NCBI GenBank assembly: GCA_036008465.1
Contig: DASYNP010000202.1
Location: 1-64,000, forward strand
DNA from: DASPSM01 sp036008465
Lineage (GTDB): Bacteria > Planctomycetota > Planctomycetia > Planctomycetales > Planctomycetaceae
Direction of reading: 5' to 3'
DNA length: 64,000 bases
Below are positions 7,620 to 17,100 of the stretch, piece after piece; the stretch's first letter is position 1, and each line of letters opens with the position of its first letter. The notes under the pieces are model-generated. The model ran no database searches. It was not told the origin of the DNA and saw nothing but the letters and a program-made list of their open reading frames with translations. A program made the position numbers and the translations under genes.

Positions 7620-8840
7620 ATGAATAATCTCGTAGGCGGTTCCTTTCGCTTGTTTCGGATTTCCGGCATCCAGGTCTATCTGCATTGGAGCTGGCTCCTA
7701 GTCGCCTACATTGAGATCGTGAACCGGGTCAACAAGTATGAGTCAATGGCATGGAACGTCATCGAGTATTTGGCGCTCTTTGGAATCGTGCTGATGCATG
7801 AGTTCGGCCATGCCTTGGCTTGCCGGCAAGTGGGAGGCCAAGCCGATCGCATTATGCTTTGGCCGCTAGGCGGCGTCGCCTTCGTGCAGCCGCCGCCTCG
7901 ACCCGGCGCCCTGTTATGGAGTATCGCCGCGGGACCGCTGGTCAATGTGATCTTGGTCCCGATTACTTTCGGGGCGGTCGTGGTCGCAACCGGCGCCCAT
8001 TTGCAGAACGAATATCCGGACTTCGCGCACTTTCTGCTTTCCATCGCGGTCATCAATTTAGCGCTGCTCGTCTTCAATCTGCTGCCGATTTATCCCCTCG
8101 ACGGCGGGCAGATTCTCCAGGCTTTGCTGTGGTTCGTGATCGGCCGGGCCCGCAGCCACATCGTCTCGGGGATCATCGGCCTCGTAGCAGCGGCTGGGGT
8201 AATCGTCCTGGCGCTTGTTCGCCTTCAAGACACATGGTTAGCACTGGTCGCGGCGTTCGTTGCCTGGCAAGCGTGGCGAGGTTTTCGTTTTGGCGTCACG
8301 CTACAAGGGCTGCAGCCAACGCTCGACTTGATGAATGAAGGGTTGTCAGCCGTTCGCTCAGGTCGACATGACGATGCGGTGGGACTGTTTACAAGGGTGA
8401 TCGACGCCGGAGGCGAATCGGGTGTGCTGTCCTCAGCGCTGACAAATCGCGGCCTCGTCGAAAGCCGGCGCGGAAACTGGCAAAAGGCAATCGAAGACTA
8501 TGTCGACGCGATTCGACTTCAACCCAAGCTGGCTTCCGCGCACAACAACCTCGCATGGCTGCTGGCCACCTGTCCTATTGATGCACTCCGCAATGGACAC
8601 GAGGCGGTCGAGCACGCGACCTATGCCTGCGAAGCGACCGGCTGGTCGAGGCCGAACTGTGTGGGGACGCTGGCTGCGGCCTACGCGGAAGTGGGCGACT
8701 TCCAGCAGGCCGTGAACTTGCAGCAACGAGTGCTCGCCGATCACGCATACTGTCAAAAGTATGGCGAGGCGACGGTGACTGGCCGTTTGCGGCTCTATGA
8801 GCAGGGCGTGCCATGCCGCCTGCCAGGCCAGGGAGGCTGA
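7620..8840 (+). CDS. M50-type site-2 protease with C-terminal TPRs (406 aa)
   Basis: This is a polytopic membrane zinc metalloprotease. The HEFGH motif (HExxH) lies near residue 61, and the second metal-ligand motif NLLPIYPLDGGQ near residue 157, matching the S2P/M50B subfamily with its LDGG box. Several hydrophobic segments span residues 20-210. From about residue 240 the chain is soluble, with TPR-like helices (ALTNRGLVESRRGNWQKAIEDYVDAIRLQP). Family members perform intramembrane cleavage of anti-sigma factors or other membrane substrates. The fused TPR region may recruit substrates. No obvious partner is adjacent. Confidence 0.88.
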   Translation: MNNLVGGSFRLFRISGIQVYLHWSWLLVAYIEIVNRVNKYESMAWNVIEYLALFGIVLMHEFGHALACRQVGGQADRIMLWPLGGVAFVQPPPRPGALLWSIAAGPLVNVILVPITFGAVVVATGAHLQNEYPDFAHFLLSIAVINLALLVFNLLPIYPLDGGQILQALLWFVIGRARSHIVSGIIGLVAAAGVIVLALVRLQDTWLALVAAFVAWQAWRGFRFGVTLQGLQPTLDLMNEGLSAVRSGRHDDAVGLFTRVIDAGGESGVLSSALTNRGLVESRRGNWQKAIEDYVDAIRLQPKLASAHNNLAWLLATCPIDALRNGHEAVEHATYACEATGWSRPNCVGTLAAAYAEVGDFQQAVNLQQRVLADHAYCQKYGEATVTGRLRLYEQGVPCRLPGQGG

Positions 8841-8886
8841 AGCATAGAAGCAGCGCGTCGAAGAGCCTGGTGCGAGCGCGCTCGCC

Positions 8887-9831
8887 TCAACTGAGTTTGA
8901 GCAGCGTCTCCGCGTTCTTACGAAAGATCTTCTGCTGCACGTCGACCGGGAGATTGAGCGAGTCAAGCAGTTTGAACTGCGGCACTGGTTGTCCGGGTTG
9001 CAGATAGTCGGTGCCGAAGAGCAGACGATCCTGCCGACGGATGAGGAAGTGGCGTCCGAACGCCGGGTCGCGGCTGATCGCTTGAGCCCCCGATCCGGCG
9101 GACAAGTCGCCCCAGAGATTCGGATGGGTGTCCATCAGTTTGTCGATTGCGCCGCCCGGCGCGACGGCGTGCGGCGGAGATCCCATGAAGTCGGCAGCTT
9201 TCGCGTCGCCAGAGATCGACGCCCACCAGCCAGGTCCGTGGCCGATGAACGTGAGCTTGGGAAACGTCGCCAGAGCATGAGCCAACCGCGGCAAACCCGG
9301 CTGGTCCTTGCCGCGAATGGTGTCCATGTGAAACAGGAGAGGGATGCCGACCTTTTCACAGACTTCGTAGATCTGCATCATCAGCGGATCGTCGAAGGCG
9401 AGGCCCACCTTGTGCTCGCCGAACCCCTTAGCGCCGAGATCGACGTATCGCCGAATGATGCTCTCGAAACCGCGCACTCCCCCCACAACCGACGTGCGCG
9501 GGTCGATGGAGCAAAACGGGACCAGCCGATCGGGGAATTCTTTGGCAGCCGCTAGCGCTCCTTCGGTGAGACACAAGAAGCTCGACGATTCGGGACTGGT
9601 CAGGGGGAGCACGATCGCTTTTGCAATATCTTGCTCGTCCATCCAGCGGACCAAGAGCGACGGCGTCAGCTCTCTGTTGCCGTTCCAAATGGTTCCGACG
9701 TGCGTGTGGACATCGATGTACTTGGAGGCCTTCGCTTTCGATGGAGCCGCGCCCGTACGCAATTCGGGCGACGCGCACCAGGCGCCCACTCCGGCGGCAA
9801 GACGAACTTGAAACTCACGCCGGCTCAGCAT
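8887..9831 (-). CDS. Secreted amidohydrolase-family metal-dependent hydrolase (314 aa)
   Basis: The start at 9831 gives MLSRREFQVRLAAGVGAW, a Tat-like leader (SRREF followed by a hydrophobic run). The mature part begins with YIDVHTHVGT, the HxH metal motif of amidohydrolase_2 TIM barrels. Later motifs are KGFGEHK, LLFHMDT (His), FIGHGPGW (His) and LLFGTDYLQP (Asp), all expected ligands for this superfamily. The product overlaps the end of the XdhC gene by 17 bp, so the two are probably co-expressed. A longer start at 9888 would overlap more and is not favoured. Substrate unknown. Confidence 0.87.
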   Translation of the reverse strand: MLSRREFQVRLAAGVGAWCASPELRTGAAPSKAKASKYIDVHTHVGTIWNGNRELTPSLLVRWMDEQDIAKAIVLPLTSPESSSFLCLTEGALAAAKEFPDRLVPFCSIDPRTSVVGGVRGFESIIRRYVDLGAKGFGEHKVGLAFDDPLMMQIYEVCEKVGIPLLFHMDTIRGKDQPGLPRLAHALATFPKLTFIGHGPGWWASISGDAKAADFMGSPPHAVAPGGAIDKLMDTHPNLWGDLSAGSGAQAISRDPAFGRHFLIRRQDRLLFGTDYLQPGQPVPQFKLLDSLNLPVDVQQKIFRKNAETLLKLS

Positions 9832-10948
9832 GCGAGATCTTCTCGCCGCCCGCTGCTGGGGCAGCCGCATTGTTGTCGCGATCGTCAAGCACGCTACGCC
9901 GCTGGTAAGGATTCTGGCCGACGTTGCGATGTGCGATCAGCTCGGCCACGATACTGACGGCAATTTCCGGCACGGTTTGCGATCCGATATCGAGTCCAAG
10001 AGGCGCGTGAACGCGCTTGAGCGCGTCGGGCGAGATTCCCTCGCGCAAGAGATCATCGAAGATCAGGCGAATTTTCCGCCGGCTGCCGATCATGCCGATA
10101 AATGCGGCCCGGGTCTTGATCAATGCGAAGAGCGCCTCTTCATCGTGCTGATGCCCCCGGGTGACGATGATACAGAACGTATTTTCATTGATGTCCAGTC
10201 CCCGTATCGAGGCTTCGATCGGGCCGGCGACGAGCTTCTGAGCCCAGGGAAATCGTTCGGCATTGCAATAAGTCACGCGATCGTCGACGACCCAGATGTC
10301 GAAATCCGCATCGGCAGCCATTTCGGCCACTTTGAGTCCGACGTGTCCGCCGCCAACAATCACTAGCCGCACGCGACTGAGCCTCGGCAAATAGGAAACG
10401 CCGGCGAGAACGTAGGGCCGAGGCCGTTGCGAGATGGGGCGCAGATTCGTCAGCAACTCAGCCGGAGCGCTCCCCAGAGAGCGCTCGGCAACGATTGCGC
10501 CAGTTTCGTCGAGGAGCCAGCGGTCGGCCGCCACTCGGCCGTCCGAGGTGGCCTGGTCGAGCACGACGGCCTCGGTAAATCCACGCCCCTCGAGCACGCG
10601 CTCGGCCAGCGCGTGATAATAGCCGGCGTCTTCGCCTGGGCGAATCGGATCGACGAGCATCTTCATGCGGCCGCCGCAAATCAGCCCGTCGTCCCAGCCG
10701 TAGTCGTCATCGAGCTGAAAGGTGACGATTTCCGGCCGGCCGGATTCCAGCAGGCGGAGCGAACGGCGTTTGACCTCGGCTTCGACGCATCCCCCGCCCA
10801 ACGTGCCGGTCTGCGATCCATCCGGGAACACGAGCATCGTCGCGCCCGGTTTTTGCGGTGTGGATCCGCGTGTTTCGACCAGGGCTGTATACGAAACCGG
10901 TCGTCGGTCGCGAATGGCCTCGTCAAGATCCTTGAGCACCTCGCGCAT
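9815..10948 (-). CDS. XdhC/CoxI-family protein (377 aa)
   Basis: The N-terminal XdhC_CoxI domain shows ALVETRGSTPQKPGATMLV and GTLGGGCVEAEV; the C-terminal Rossmann domain shows LVIVGGGHVGLKVAEMA, then ATRGH-like TRGHQHDEEAL and AAFIGMIGSRRK. XdhC proteins mature molybdenum hydroxylases such as xanthine dehydrogenase by handling the sulfurated molybdenum cofactor. No molybdenum hydroxylase gene is in the window, so its client lies elsewhere. It is transcribed into the amidohydrolase gene on the same strand. The start ATG at 10948 gives a normal N-terminus. Confidence 0.92.
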   Translation of the reverse strand: MREVLKDLDEAIRDRRPVSYTALVETRGSTPQKPGATMLVFPDGSQTGTLGGGCVEAEVKRRSLRLLESGRPEIVTFQLDDDYGWDDGLICGGRMKMLVDPIRPGEDAGYYHALAERVLEGRGFTEAVVLDQATSDGRVAADRWLLDETGAIVAERSLGSAPAELLTNLRPISQRPRPYVLAGVSYLPRLSRVRLVIVGGGHVGLKVAEMAADADFDIWVVDDRVTYCNAERFPWAQKLVAGPIEASIRGLDINENTFCIIVTRGHQHDEEALFALIKTRAAFIGMIGSRRKIRLIFDDLLREGISPDALKRVHAPLGLDIGSQTVPEIAVSIVAELIAHRNVGQNPYQRRSVLDDRDNNAAAPAAGGEKISHAEPA

Positions 10949-11022
10949 GGCCCAATTCTATGCGGTCGCGCAGTCGCAGGATATGCCACTCGACGGAGCC
11001 TCGAGCGCTAACGCGCCGTGAA

Positions 11023-11289
11023 CTACTTTTTCGTATCGTTCGCCGGTGTCTTGGGGGGCTTCACGCCGAGACTGCCAGTCGTCGAGCCGCTCTCGTCAGC
11101 GGATTTTGGCTTCCTTCCGGGGGACTTTGGCGAGGTGGGCTTGGATTCTTTCTTTCCAAGGTCGATTTTGGTCTCTCCGGAAGCTGCGGGGTTGGTCGCG
11201 CCCTGATCGCTGCAGCCGACGCCAATAACCGGAACGGCCGCCAACGACAGGATGGCCAACAGGAACACACACTTTCGCACGAGCCTCAT
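11023..11289 (-). CDS. Small predicted lipoprotein (88 aa)
   Basis: The product begins MRLVRKCVFLLAILSL and has a lipobox-like VIGVGC at residues ~21-26, giving a lipidated cysteine. The remaining ~60 residues are a Lys/Ser/Pro/Gly-rich linker (KKESKPTSPKSPGRKPKS), with no folded domain visible. It probably tethers to the membrane and extends into the periplasm. It is upstream of the divergent M81 peptidase gene with a ~190 bp shared control region. No family is recognised. Confidence 0.7.
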   Translation of the reverse strand: MRLVRKCVFLLAILSLAAVPVIGVGCSDQGATNPAASGETKIDLGKKESKPTSPKSPGRKPKSADESGSTTGSLGVKPPKTPANDTKK

Positions 11290-11478
11290 TCGAGACGCCC
11301 TTTCGATCGATTCAGGTTAGTGGTTTCGAGGTGCCCGACCGCGCGCCTCTGTCTGTCTATTTAATTGGGGTGCGAGTGGTTGTGCAACCAAAGCTCGGGG
11401 CCTGGGCCGCGCCGTTTTTGAAGAGACCCGGTATGCTGGCAAATCGCGACTGTTCTTTTGTAGGCAGGTTAAACACTG

Positions 11479-12990
11479 ATGCCGAAGCGCGTGCTCCTGG
11501 CCGGGCTGTTCCACGAGACGCATACGTTTCTCGATGGGACAACCGTTCTCGTCGATTTCGCCGTGCGACGACGCAATGAACTGTTTGACGCCGCCGGCGA
11601 CGGCTCGCCGCTTTCGGGAGTGTTGGAGGTTGCTGCATCGTGCGGCTGGGACGTCCGGCCCGTTATCGATCTGCGCGCGACCCCGAGTGCGATAGTGGAC
11701 GACGCGGTCTTCACGTTCTTTTGGGACGAATTTGCGACGGTGTACGAACGGGAGCGACCTGCCGGACTCGACGGCATCTTTCTCGTGTTGCACGGCGCAA
11801 TGGTCTGTTCGAGCGTCCGCGATGTCGAAGGCGAACTCATCGATCGTATCCGCTCGCTTCCCGGAGCGCGCGAACTGCCGGTCTGTGGAGTTCTCGATCT
11901 ACACGGCAATCTTTCACGGCGGACGATCGAACAGACTCAAGGACTGATCGCATACCGAATGAATCCGCACGCAGACGCGCGTCGGGCGGCCATAGATGCC
12001 GCCCAGTTAATGGACCGCATCTTGACATCCGGTCGGCAGCCGCAAAGCGTGTTCGAGGCTTGCCCCGTGATGTTGCCGCCGACCGCCACCGGTACGGCGG
12101 ACGAGCCGATGCGGACGCTTGAAACCCTTGCCCGACTGGACGAGCGGGAGGATCCGGAACTGGTCGCGGTCAACGTGTTGGCCGGATACTCGTTCGCAGA
12201 CACCTACGACACGGGACTGAGCTTTTCGGCAGTGACCTTTGGCGACCCTGAGTCCGCGCGTCGCTGCCTGCGACGTTTGCGCGACCACGCGCTGGCGAAT
12301 CGCCAGGAGGCGCACGTCGTCGATCTGCCGCTGAGGGAGTGCATGCCGCGCATTTTTGAATTTATTGCCCGGGAACAGACGCCGATTGCGCTTGTCGAGC
12401 CGGCCGACAACATCGGCGGCGGTGCCCCTGGGGACGCCCCGACCATCCTCCGCGTACTGATCGAAAATCAGATCCAGGGAGCGGCGGTAGTACTCAACGA
12501 CCCGTCAGCAGTCCTATCCCTAACGGATCTTGCGATCGGCGGGTCGAGGAAGTTGCTTCTCGGCGGAAAGGTAAGCCGCTTCACCGATCCGCCACTGGAA
12601 CTCGACGTAATGCTCGTCTCGCGTAGCGATGGACGCTTCGAGCTGGAAGACCGCGAGAGCCACTTGGCATCCATGTGTGGCGTGCGGATCGACATGGGGC
12701 CCTGCGCAGTCGTGCGCTCTGCGGGCGTCACGATTCTGTTGACAAGCAAAAAAACGCCGCCATTCGATTTGGGCCAGCTGCGCAGCCAGGGGATCGATCC
12801 GGAAAGACTCTCGGTCATCGGCGTGAAGGCGGCCGTCGCGCATCGCCGGGCGTACGATCGAGTCGCCAAGGCAAGTTTTACGGTCGCCACACCGGGCCCA
12901 TGCAGCAGCGACCTGCGCAGCCTTCCCTATAAGCACGTGCGGCGGCCGATCGATCCGCTGGATGACATCGCCACAGCGAGCGATCGTTAA
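11479..12990 (+). CDS. M81-family metallopeptidase (MlrC/microcystinase-like, 503 aa)
   Basis: The N-terminal domain carries FHETHTF (residues ~10-16, His and Glu typical of the MlrC metal site) and GIFLVLHGAMVCSSVRDVEGELI around residues 95-120, with DLHGNLS later. The C-terminal MlrC_C domain holds DNIGGGAPGD and PCAVVRS. Family length is about 490-510, so it is complete. Related enzymes hydrolyse linear microcystin or other small peptides and amides, but substrate is uncertain for environmental homologues. It ends 9 bp from the convergent TPR gene. The start ATG at 11479 follows a purine-rich GCAGG. Confidence 0.88.
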   Translation: MPKRVLLAGLFHETHTFLDGTTVLVDFAVRRRNELFDAAGDGSPLSGVLEVAASCGWDVRPVIDLRATPSAIVDDAVFTFFWDEFATVYERERPAGLDGIFLVLHGAMVCSSVRDVEGELIDRIRSLPGARELPVCGVLDLHGNLSRRTIEQTQGLIAYRMNPHADARRAAIDAAQLMDRILTSGRQPQSVFEACPVMLPPTATGTADEPMRTLETLARLDEREDPELVAVNVLAGYSFADTYDTGLSFSAVTFGDPESARRCLRRLRDHALANRQEAHVVDLPLRECMPRIFEFIAREQTPIALVEPADNIGGGAPGDAPTILRVLIENQIQGAAVVLNDPSAVLSLTDLAIGGSRKLLLGGKVSRFTDPPLELDVMLVSRSDGRFELEDRESHLASMCGVRIDMGPCAVVRSAGVTILLTSKKTPPFDLGQLRSQGIDPERLSVIGVKAAVAHRRAYDRVAKASFTVATPGPCSSDLRSLPYKHVRRPIDPLDDIATASDR

Positions 12991-12999
12991 TCCCAGGCG

Positions 13000-14100
13000 T
13001 TACTTCGGTGCTGCCGACGTGAGCCGAGCCGTCCACGAGCTTTTGGGATAGCGCTCTTGCAGACGAGCGGCGGCTTCGGCAGCCTTGTCCGGCTTGCCGT
13101 CTTGGGCGAAGAGCCGAGACAGATAATAGAGCGCTTCGGCGTGCTGCTTTTTCTCCTTCGGGAAGAGGATATCGACGCGAAGGTAGGCCAGGATTGCCTC
13201 CTTGGTGCGCCCGCCCGCCTGATAGCAGTCGCCCAAGCGGACGCAAGCGTCCGCCAGCGTCTTGGTGTCCTCGTCGGAAGCTTCTTCCAGGATGCCGGAG
13301 AGCACGTCCGTCGCCTGCTGATACTTTGTTTGCTTCTGCAGGCACGAGGCTTTCGTCACGAGCGCTTCGTAGCGTCGCGAGCGCTCGGCGGGAGTTGCGG
13401 GAGTGACGGCGATTACGCCCTCGAGTGCTTTGAGCGCGCCGCCAAGGTCGTCGTGCGCGAGGGCCACTTTCGCCTTGAGGATATCGGTTTCCATCTTGAA
13501 ATCGGTCCACGGCGCATCATCCGTCGCTCGTAGCGCGCCGTTTCCCTTTTCGACGTCCCCCTTGGACATGTAGAGCTGGGCCAGGAGACGCAGTGCCTCG
13601 TAATAGCGAAAGTTTGTCGGATGGGCCGTGTGGAATTTTTCCAAGCGATCAATCGCGTCATCATATCGGTCTTCATCTTTGAGGGCCTTGGACGCCGACG
13701 CCCGCGCAATGTCGAACTCCAAGTCGGTTCGCAGGTTTTCATTGGCCGCCTCCTTGAGCGCCGCCTGGTATCCCTCGATGGCTTTGTCGAACTGGCCGTT
13801 GCGCTCTTCGATGCGATTCTGGCTGACCTGCGCAGGCTCGGACTCCCAACGGATGCGATCGATTTGATTGGCCGGAATGCGATATTCCTTCTTGTTCGTG
13901 CGGCCGGTGAGCACGACTTCGGTGCGGCTGATGGACGTGACGTCGCCACGGATGGCGGGGCCGCTCCGGGGGGACACCGTGGTCTCTGCCCACACCCAAT
14001 CGGCCATGAACACGGTTGCGCAGGGCAGAGCTTGAAGGAAGAGGAATCGAGCGATCGCACGAATTCGACTTTTTGTTCCGCGAGCCACAACTAGCTCCAA
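13000..14100 (-). CDS. Secreted TPR protein with small N-terminal beta domain (366 aa)
   Basis: Residues 1-38 form a long signal peptide ending AWA/ETT-like (WVWAETT). Residues ~45-85 form a compact beta module (RGDVTSISRTEVVLTGRTNKKEYRIPANQIDRIRWE) like the SHD/Lsm-like domains common in planctomycete secreted proteins. The rest is TPR helices (YDDAIDRLEKFHTAHPTNFRYYEALRLLAQLYMSKGD and following). It starts 21 bp after the stop of the 1168-aa TPR gene, so the two form an operon. Probably a periplasmic scaffold for an envelope complex, by inference. The partner channel proteins often seen with such pairs are not here. Confidence 0.8.
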   Translation of the reverse strand: MELVVARGTKSRIRAIARFLFLQALPCATVFMADWVWAETTVSPRSGPAIRGDVTSISRTEVVLTGRTNKKEYRIPANQIDRIRWESEPAQVSQNRIEERNGQFDKAIEGYQAALKEAANENLRTDLEFDIARASASKALKDEDRYDDAIDRLEKFHTAHPTNFRYYEALRLLAQLYMSKGDVEKGNGALRATDDAPWTDFKMETDILKAKVALAHDDLGGALKALEGVIAVTPATPAERSRRYEALVTKASCLQKQTKYQQATDVLSGILEEASDEDTKTLADACVRLGDCYQAGGRTKEAILAYLRVDILFPKEKKQHAEALYYLSRLFAQDGKPDKAAEAAARLQERYPKSSWTARLTSAAPK

Positions 14101-14121
14101 TCTCGACGCGGGGTGAAACGG

Positions 14122-17100
14122 CTATTGCTCTTTGGGTTTTGGTCGTGGACGGGGTGAAGCAGCCTTGGCCGGCACACCAGCCGGCTTTTCCGCACGGTTT
14201 GGGGTGCTGGCGGTCGCGGCACTCCGGGAAGGCCGAGTTGCGGGCGGAGCGGCGGGGCGAACGGGACGCGAAGGCAGGTCGACCTCACCGTCTGCCGCGA
14301 AGGAGGGCAACGTCTTTCGGTGTGGCTTTTGCCGGCCGAGACCCCACCACATTCCTCCCGCCGAGGCGCCCGCCAAAGCCAGGAGTCCGATCACGAGCCA
14401 AAACGGCGAGATGTTCGATGCCTCGGGAGCGCTTGCCGCTTTGGCGGCCGTCGATTGAGAAACTGGCGTCGCGATCGCTGGGGCGGATTCACGCTCCGCC
14501 GCCGCAACCGGGGCGGACTCTGCTGTTCGCAGGTCGGGGTGGGCGAGAGGAGTCGTCTGTCGTCCGAGGTCCGCTTCGATTTGCTGATAGAGCCCGTCCA
14601 GACGCTTCCACGAGTCTTCGCCGATGTCTGTCGAACCCAGCGCGAAGGCCCGGATTTCGCCGAGGGCCACCTCGAGGATCTTCGCGCGCATCGCGGGGTC
14701 CTTTTCGACGAGCGCACACTGCCGCCGGCAGGCCGGGATGTTGTAACGAGCCTCGAAGTATTTTTCGCGGAGGTCGTTGTCAGTCTTGCGTCCGGCCAGG
14801 AATCGCTGCACCCGCGCCGCGATTTCGGCCCAGCCCCAGACGGCCCCGCCATCGGAATCGCGAAGCCCTTTGATCGCCTCGAGCGACCGGTGCTCGGCGT
14901 CGGCGCTTCCGGATGCTCCCCAGTCCTGCAAAATTCCGGCGGCGGTGATCTGGACCTCGAGGGTTTTGGGCCGCTCGGCGAGGACGCTCCGCACCGTTTC
15001 GAGCGCGTGCTGGTAATCGCCTTGGTGCCTGCGGGAGTTTGCCAGTCGCAACTCGAGGCTCAGGGCGCGGTCCTTGGCGGCCGGCGATGTGTCCGCCGCA
15101 TTCTTGGCCAGAATCTGCTCATACGTGGTGGCAGCCTTGCCGAAATACTCGCGCGCGGCCGATTCGTCGTCCGAGATTCCCTCGCCAAGACCCGTATACG
15201 TCTCGGCGATCCAGAGCAGCGAGCCGTACGACATCGATTGGCTGCGTTTGGTCAGCTCTTCGAGAAACTTATCGAACGACTTGCGGACCTCGATCAACCG
15301 CTGGCGATCGTTCGAGGCGATCAACCGTGCGATCTCCCTCTCGATCTCTTTGCCCAGCGACACATAGATCGCGGTGACCCCTTCGACGCCGCTGGCCCCG
15401 GCGATCTTTTCCAGCTGCTGCATCGCCTCGATTGCAGCGTCGACCTGGTGGCGTCCGATCTGCGCTCGCAGCAACGTCTGGTAGACAAAGCTGGCGAAAG
15501 TCTTGTTCTTGACCCCAGTCGCCGGGCGAGAGGCTTCGTCGGTGACCGCGATCGAATCGGTGACCGAATGCGGCTGATCGGTCAGCAGTTTGACGGCATC
15601 GTCATACTTGCCAAGCCCGATTTCGAGGTTGGCGAGGACCACCTTGCCCGAGACCAGCCAGGCGGGGGGATTGCCCGCGGAGTCGGCCGGGTCGCCCGCT
15701 TTGGCGATTCCGTTGCGGAGATATTTCTCGGCCGAGGAGGTCCATTCCTTGATCTGCGTCTCGCGCGACGGTCCGCCGGAAGCGGCCTTCGGCGCGGAGA
15801 GTGCGGCGCTCCAAAATTCCCGACCTGCGCCGATCTGGGCCTCAGCGTATCCCTCAGATCCGGGGGTTACACTGGCGTACCACTGTGCGGCCTCCAAAGG
15901 CTGCTTGGACTGGTCGTACAGCTCGGCCATGATCGCGCGGGCCTCGTTCGCCTTATCCTGGTCGGGCCAGTTGTGGATCAAGAACTCAGCGGTCGGTCGG
16001 GCAATGCGCGCCAGAACAAGCCGCTGCGATTCAGGACACGCTTTGAATTCCTGGTCGATGGCCGCCAACGCGAGGTGTGCCGATTCACGCGCCAGATCGA
16101 CGTCGTAGTTTTTCAGCCGCCGCGCCGCGTAGTCTCCCAAGACCGCCGCCGCGTCATAGTCCTTCAACTCATAGTCGACGAATGCGAGGTAATAACGGGC
16201 GCGGTTGAGCTCCTTCGGATCGCGGCGCGGATCGGCGGCCGCCAACGCGCTCTGCAGCTTTTGTCGGGCCTCGCGCAGTTGGGCTTGGAGCTCGTTTTCG
16301 ATCTTGGGCTTTTCTTCGGCCGTGGCAGACTCGAGCCGGTCGTGCAGGGCTTGAATCGCGTCGACGCTCTTCGTGGCCATCGCGAAACCGGAGACGAAAT
16401 CGCGTGCCTCGGCGCGCTTGCTGACGGTGTCGGTGCGCAGCCGTCCGAGCATTGCCACGGCCGGCGTCTGAAACTCGCCCGGCACGCGACTGATCTCTCG
16501 CGCGTCGTCAGCTGCCGAGTGGAGCAAGCGATCCCGCTCAGTCGAGCTGGTGTCCTTTGCGGCGGCCAGATGTTCGGAGGCGACCGCCCTCTGCCAGCGG
16601 ATCGCCAGTCCGACCGGAGTCCGCAATCGGTCTTTCGACGCAGCCAACCAGTTGGTTGCTTCATTGACAACCAGGAAGTCGTTTTTGCCCGGCTTTGAGT
16701 TCAGGCAAGCCAGATGGGCCTGGGTCGCGTCGTCGCGAAGCTGCTTGATGAAATTGCTCGTCCCCTGCTTTTGTGAGAGCTGGCTGTAAATTCCCAAAGC
16801 CTCGGTCGTCTTGCCCATTTCTTCGAAGCACCGACCCTGCCAGAATTGGGCCCTCAGTCCGGCACCCTGAGTGCGATAGCTGACGATGATGCGATCGAAT
16901 TCCTTCACGGCCGGTTCGAGCGCAGTCTTATGCTCGTCGGACTTGGAATCGTAGGTGAGCCCCACTTCGTAGCTGCAAACGCCGAGCATGATCTGCGCGC
17001 CCATGTAGCTCGACTCGGCCTGGCTGCGGGCTTCCTGGGCTTTCGGGTCGTCGAGACGCGTCTTGGGAAATTTCTCGTACTCGGTTTTGGACCGATCATG

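Noticed and set aside
14320..16698. A 792-codon plus-strand open frame inside the large TPR gene
   Set aside because: It lies wholly antisense to a signal-peptide TPR gene and has Arg/Gly/Leu-rich shadow composition typical of high-GC codon bias. No domain is seen.
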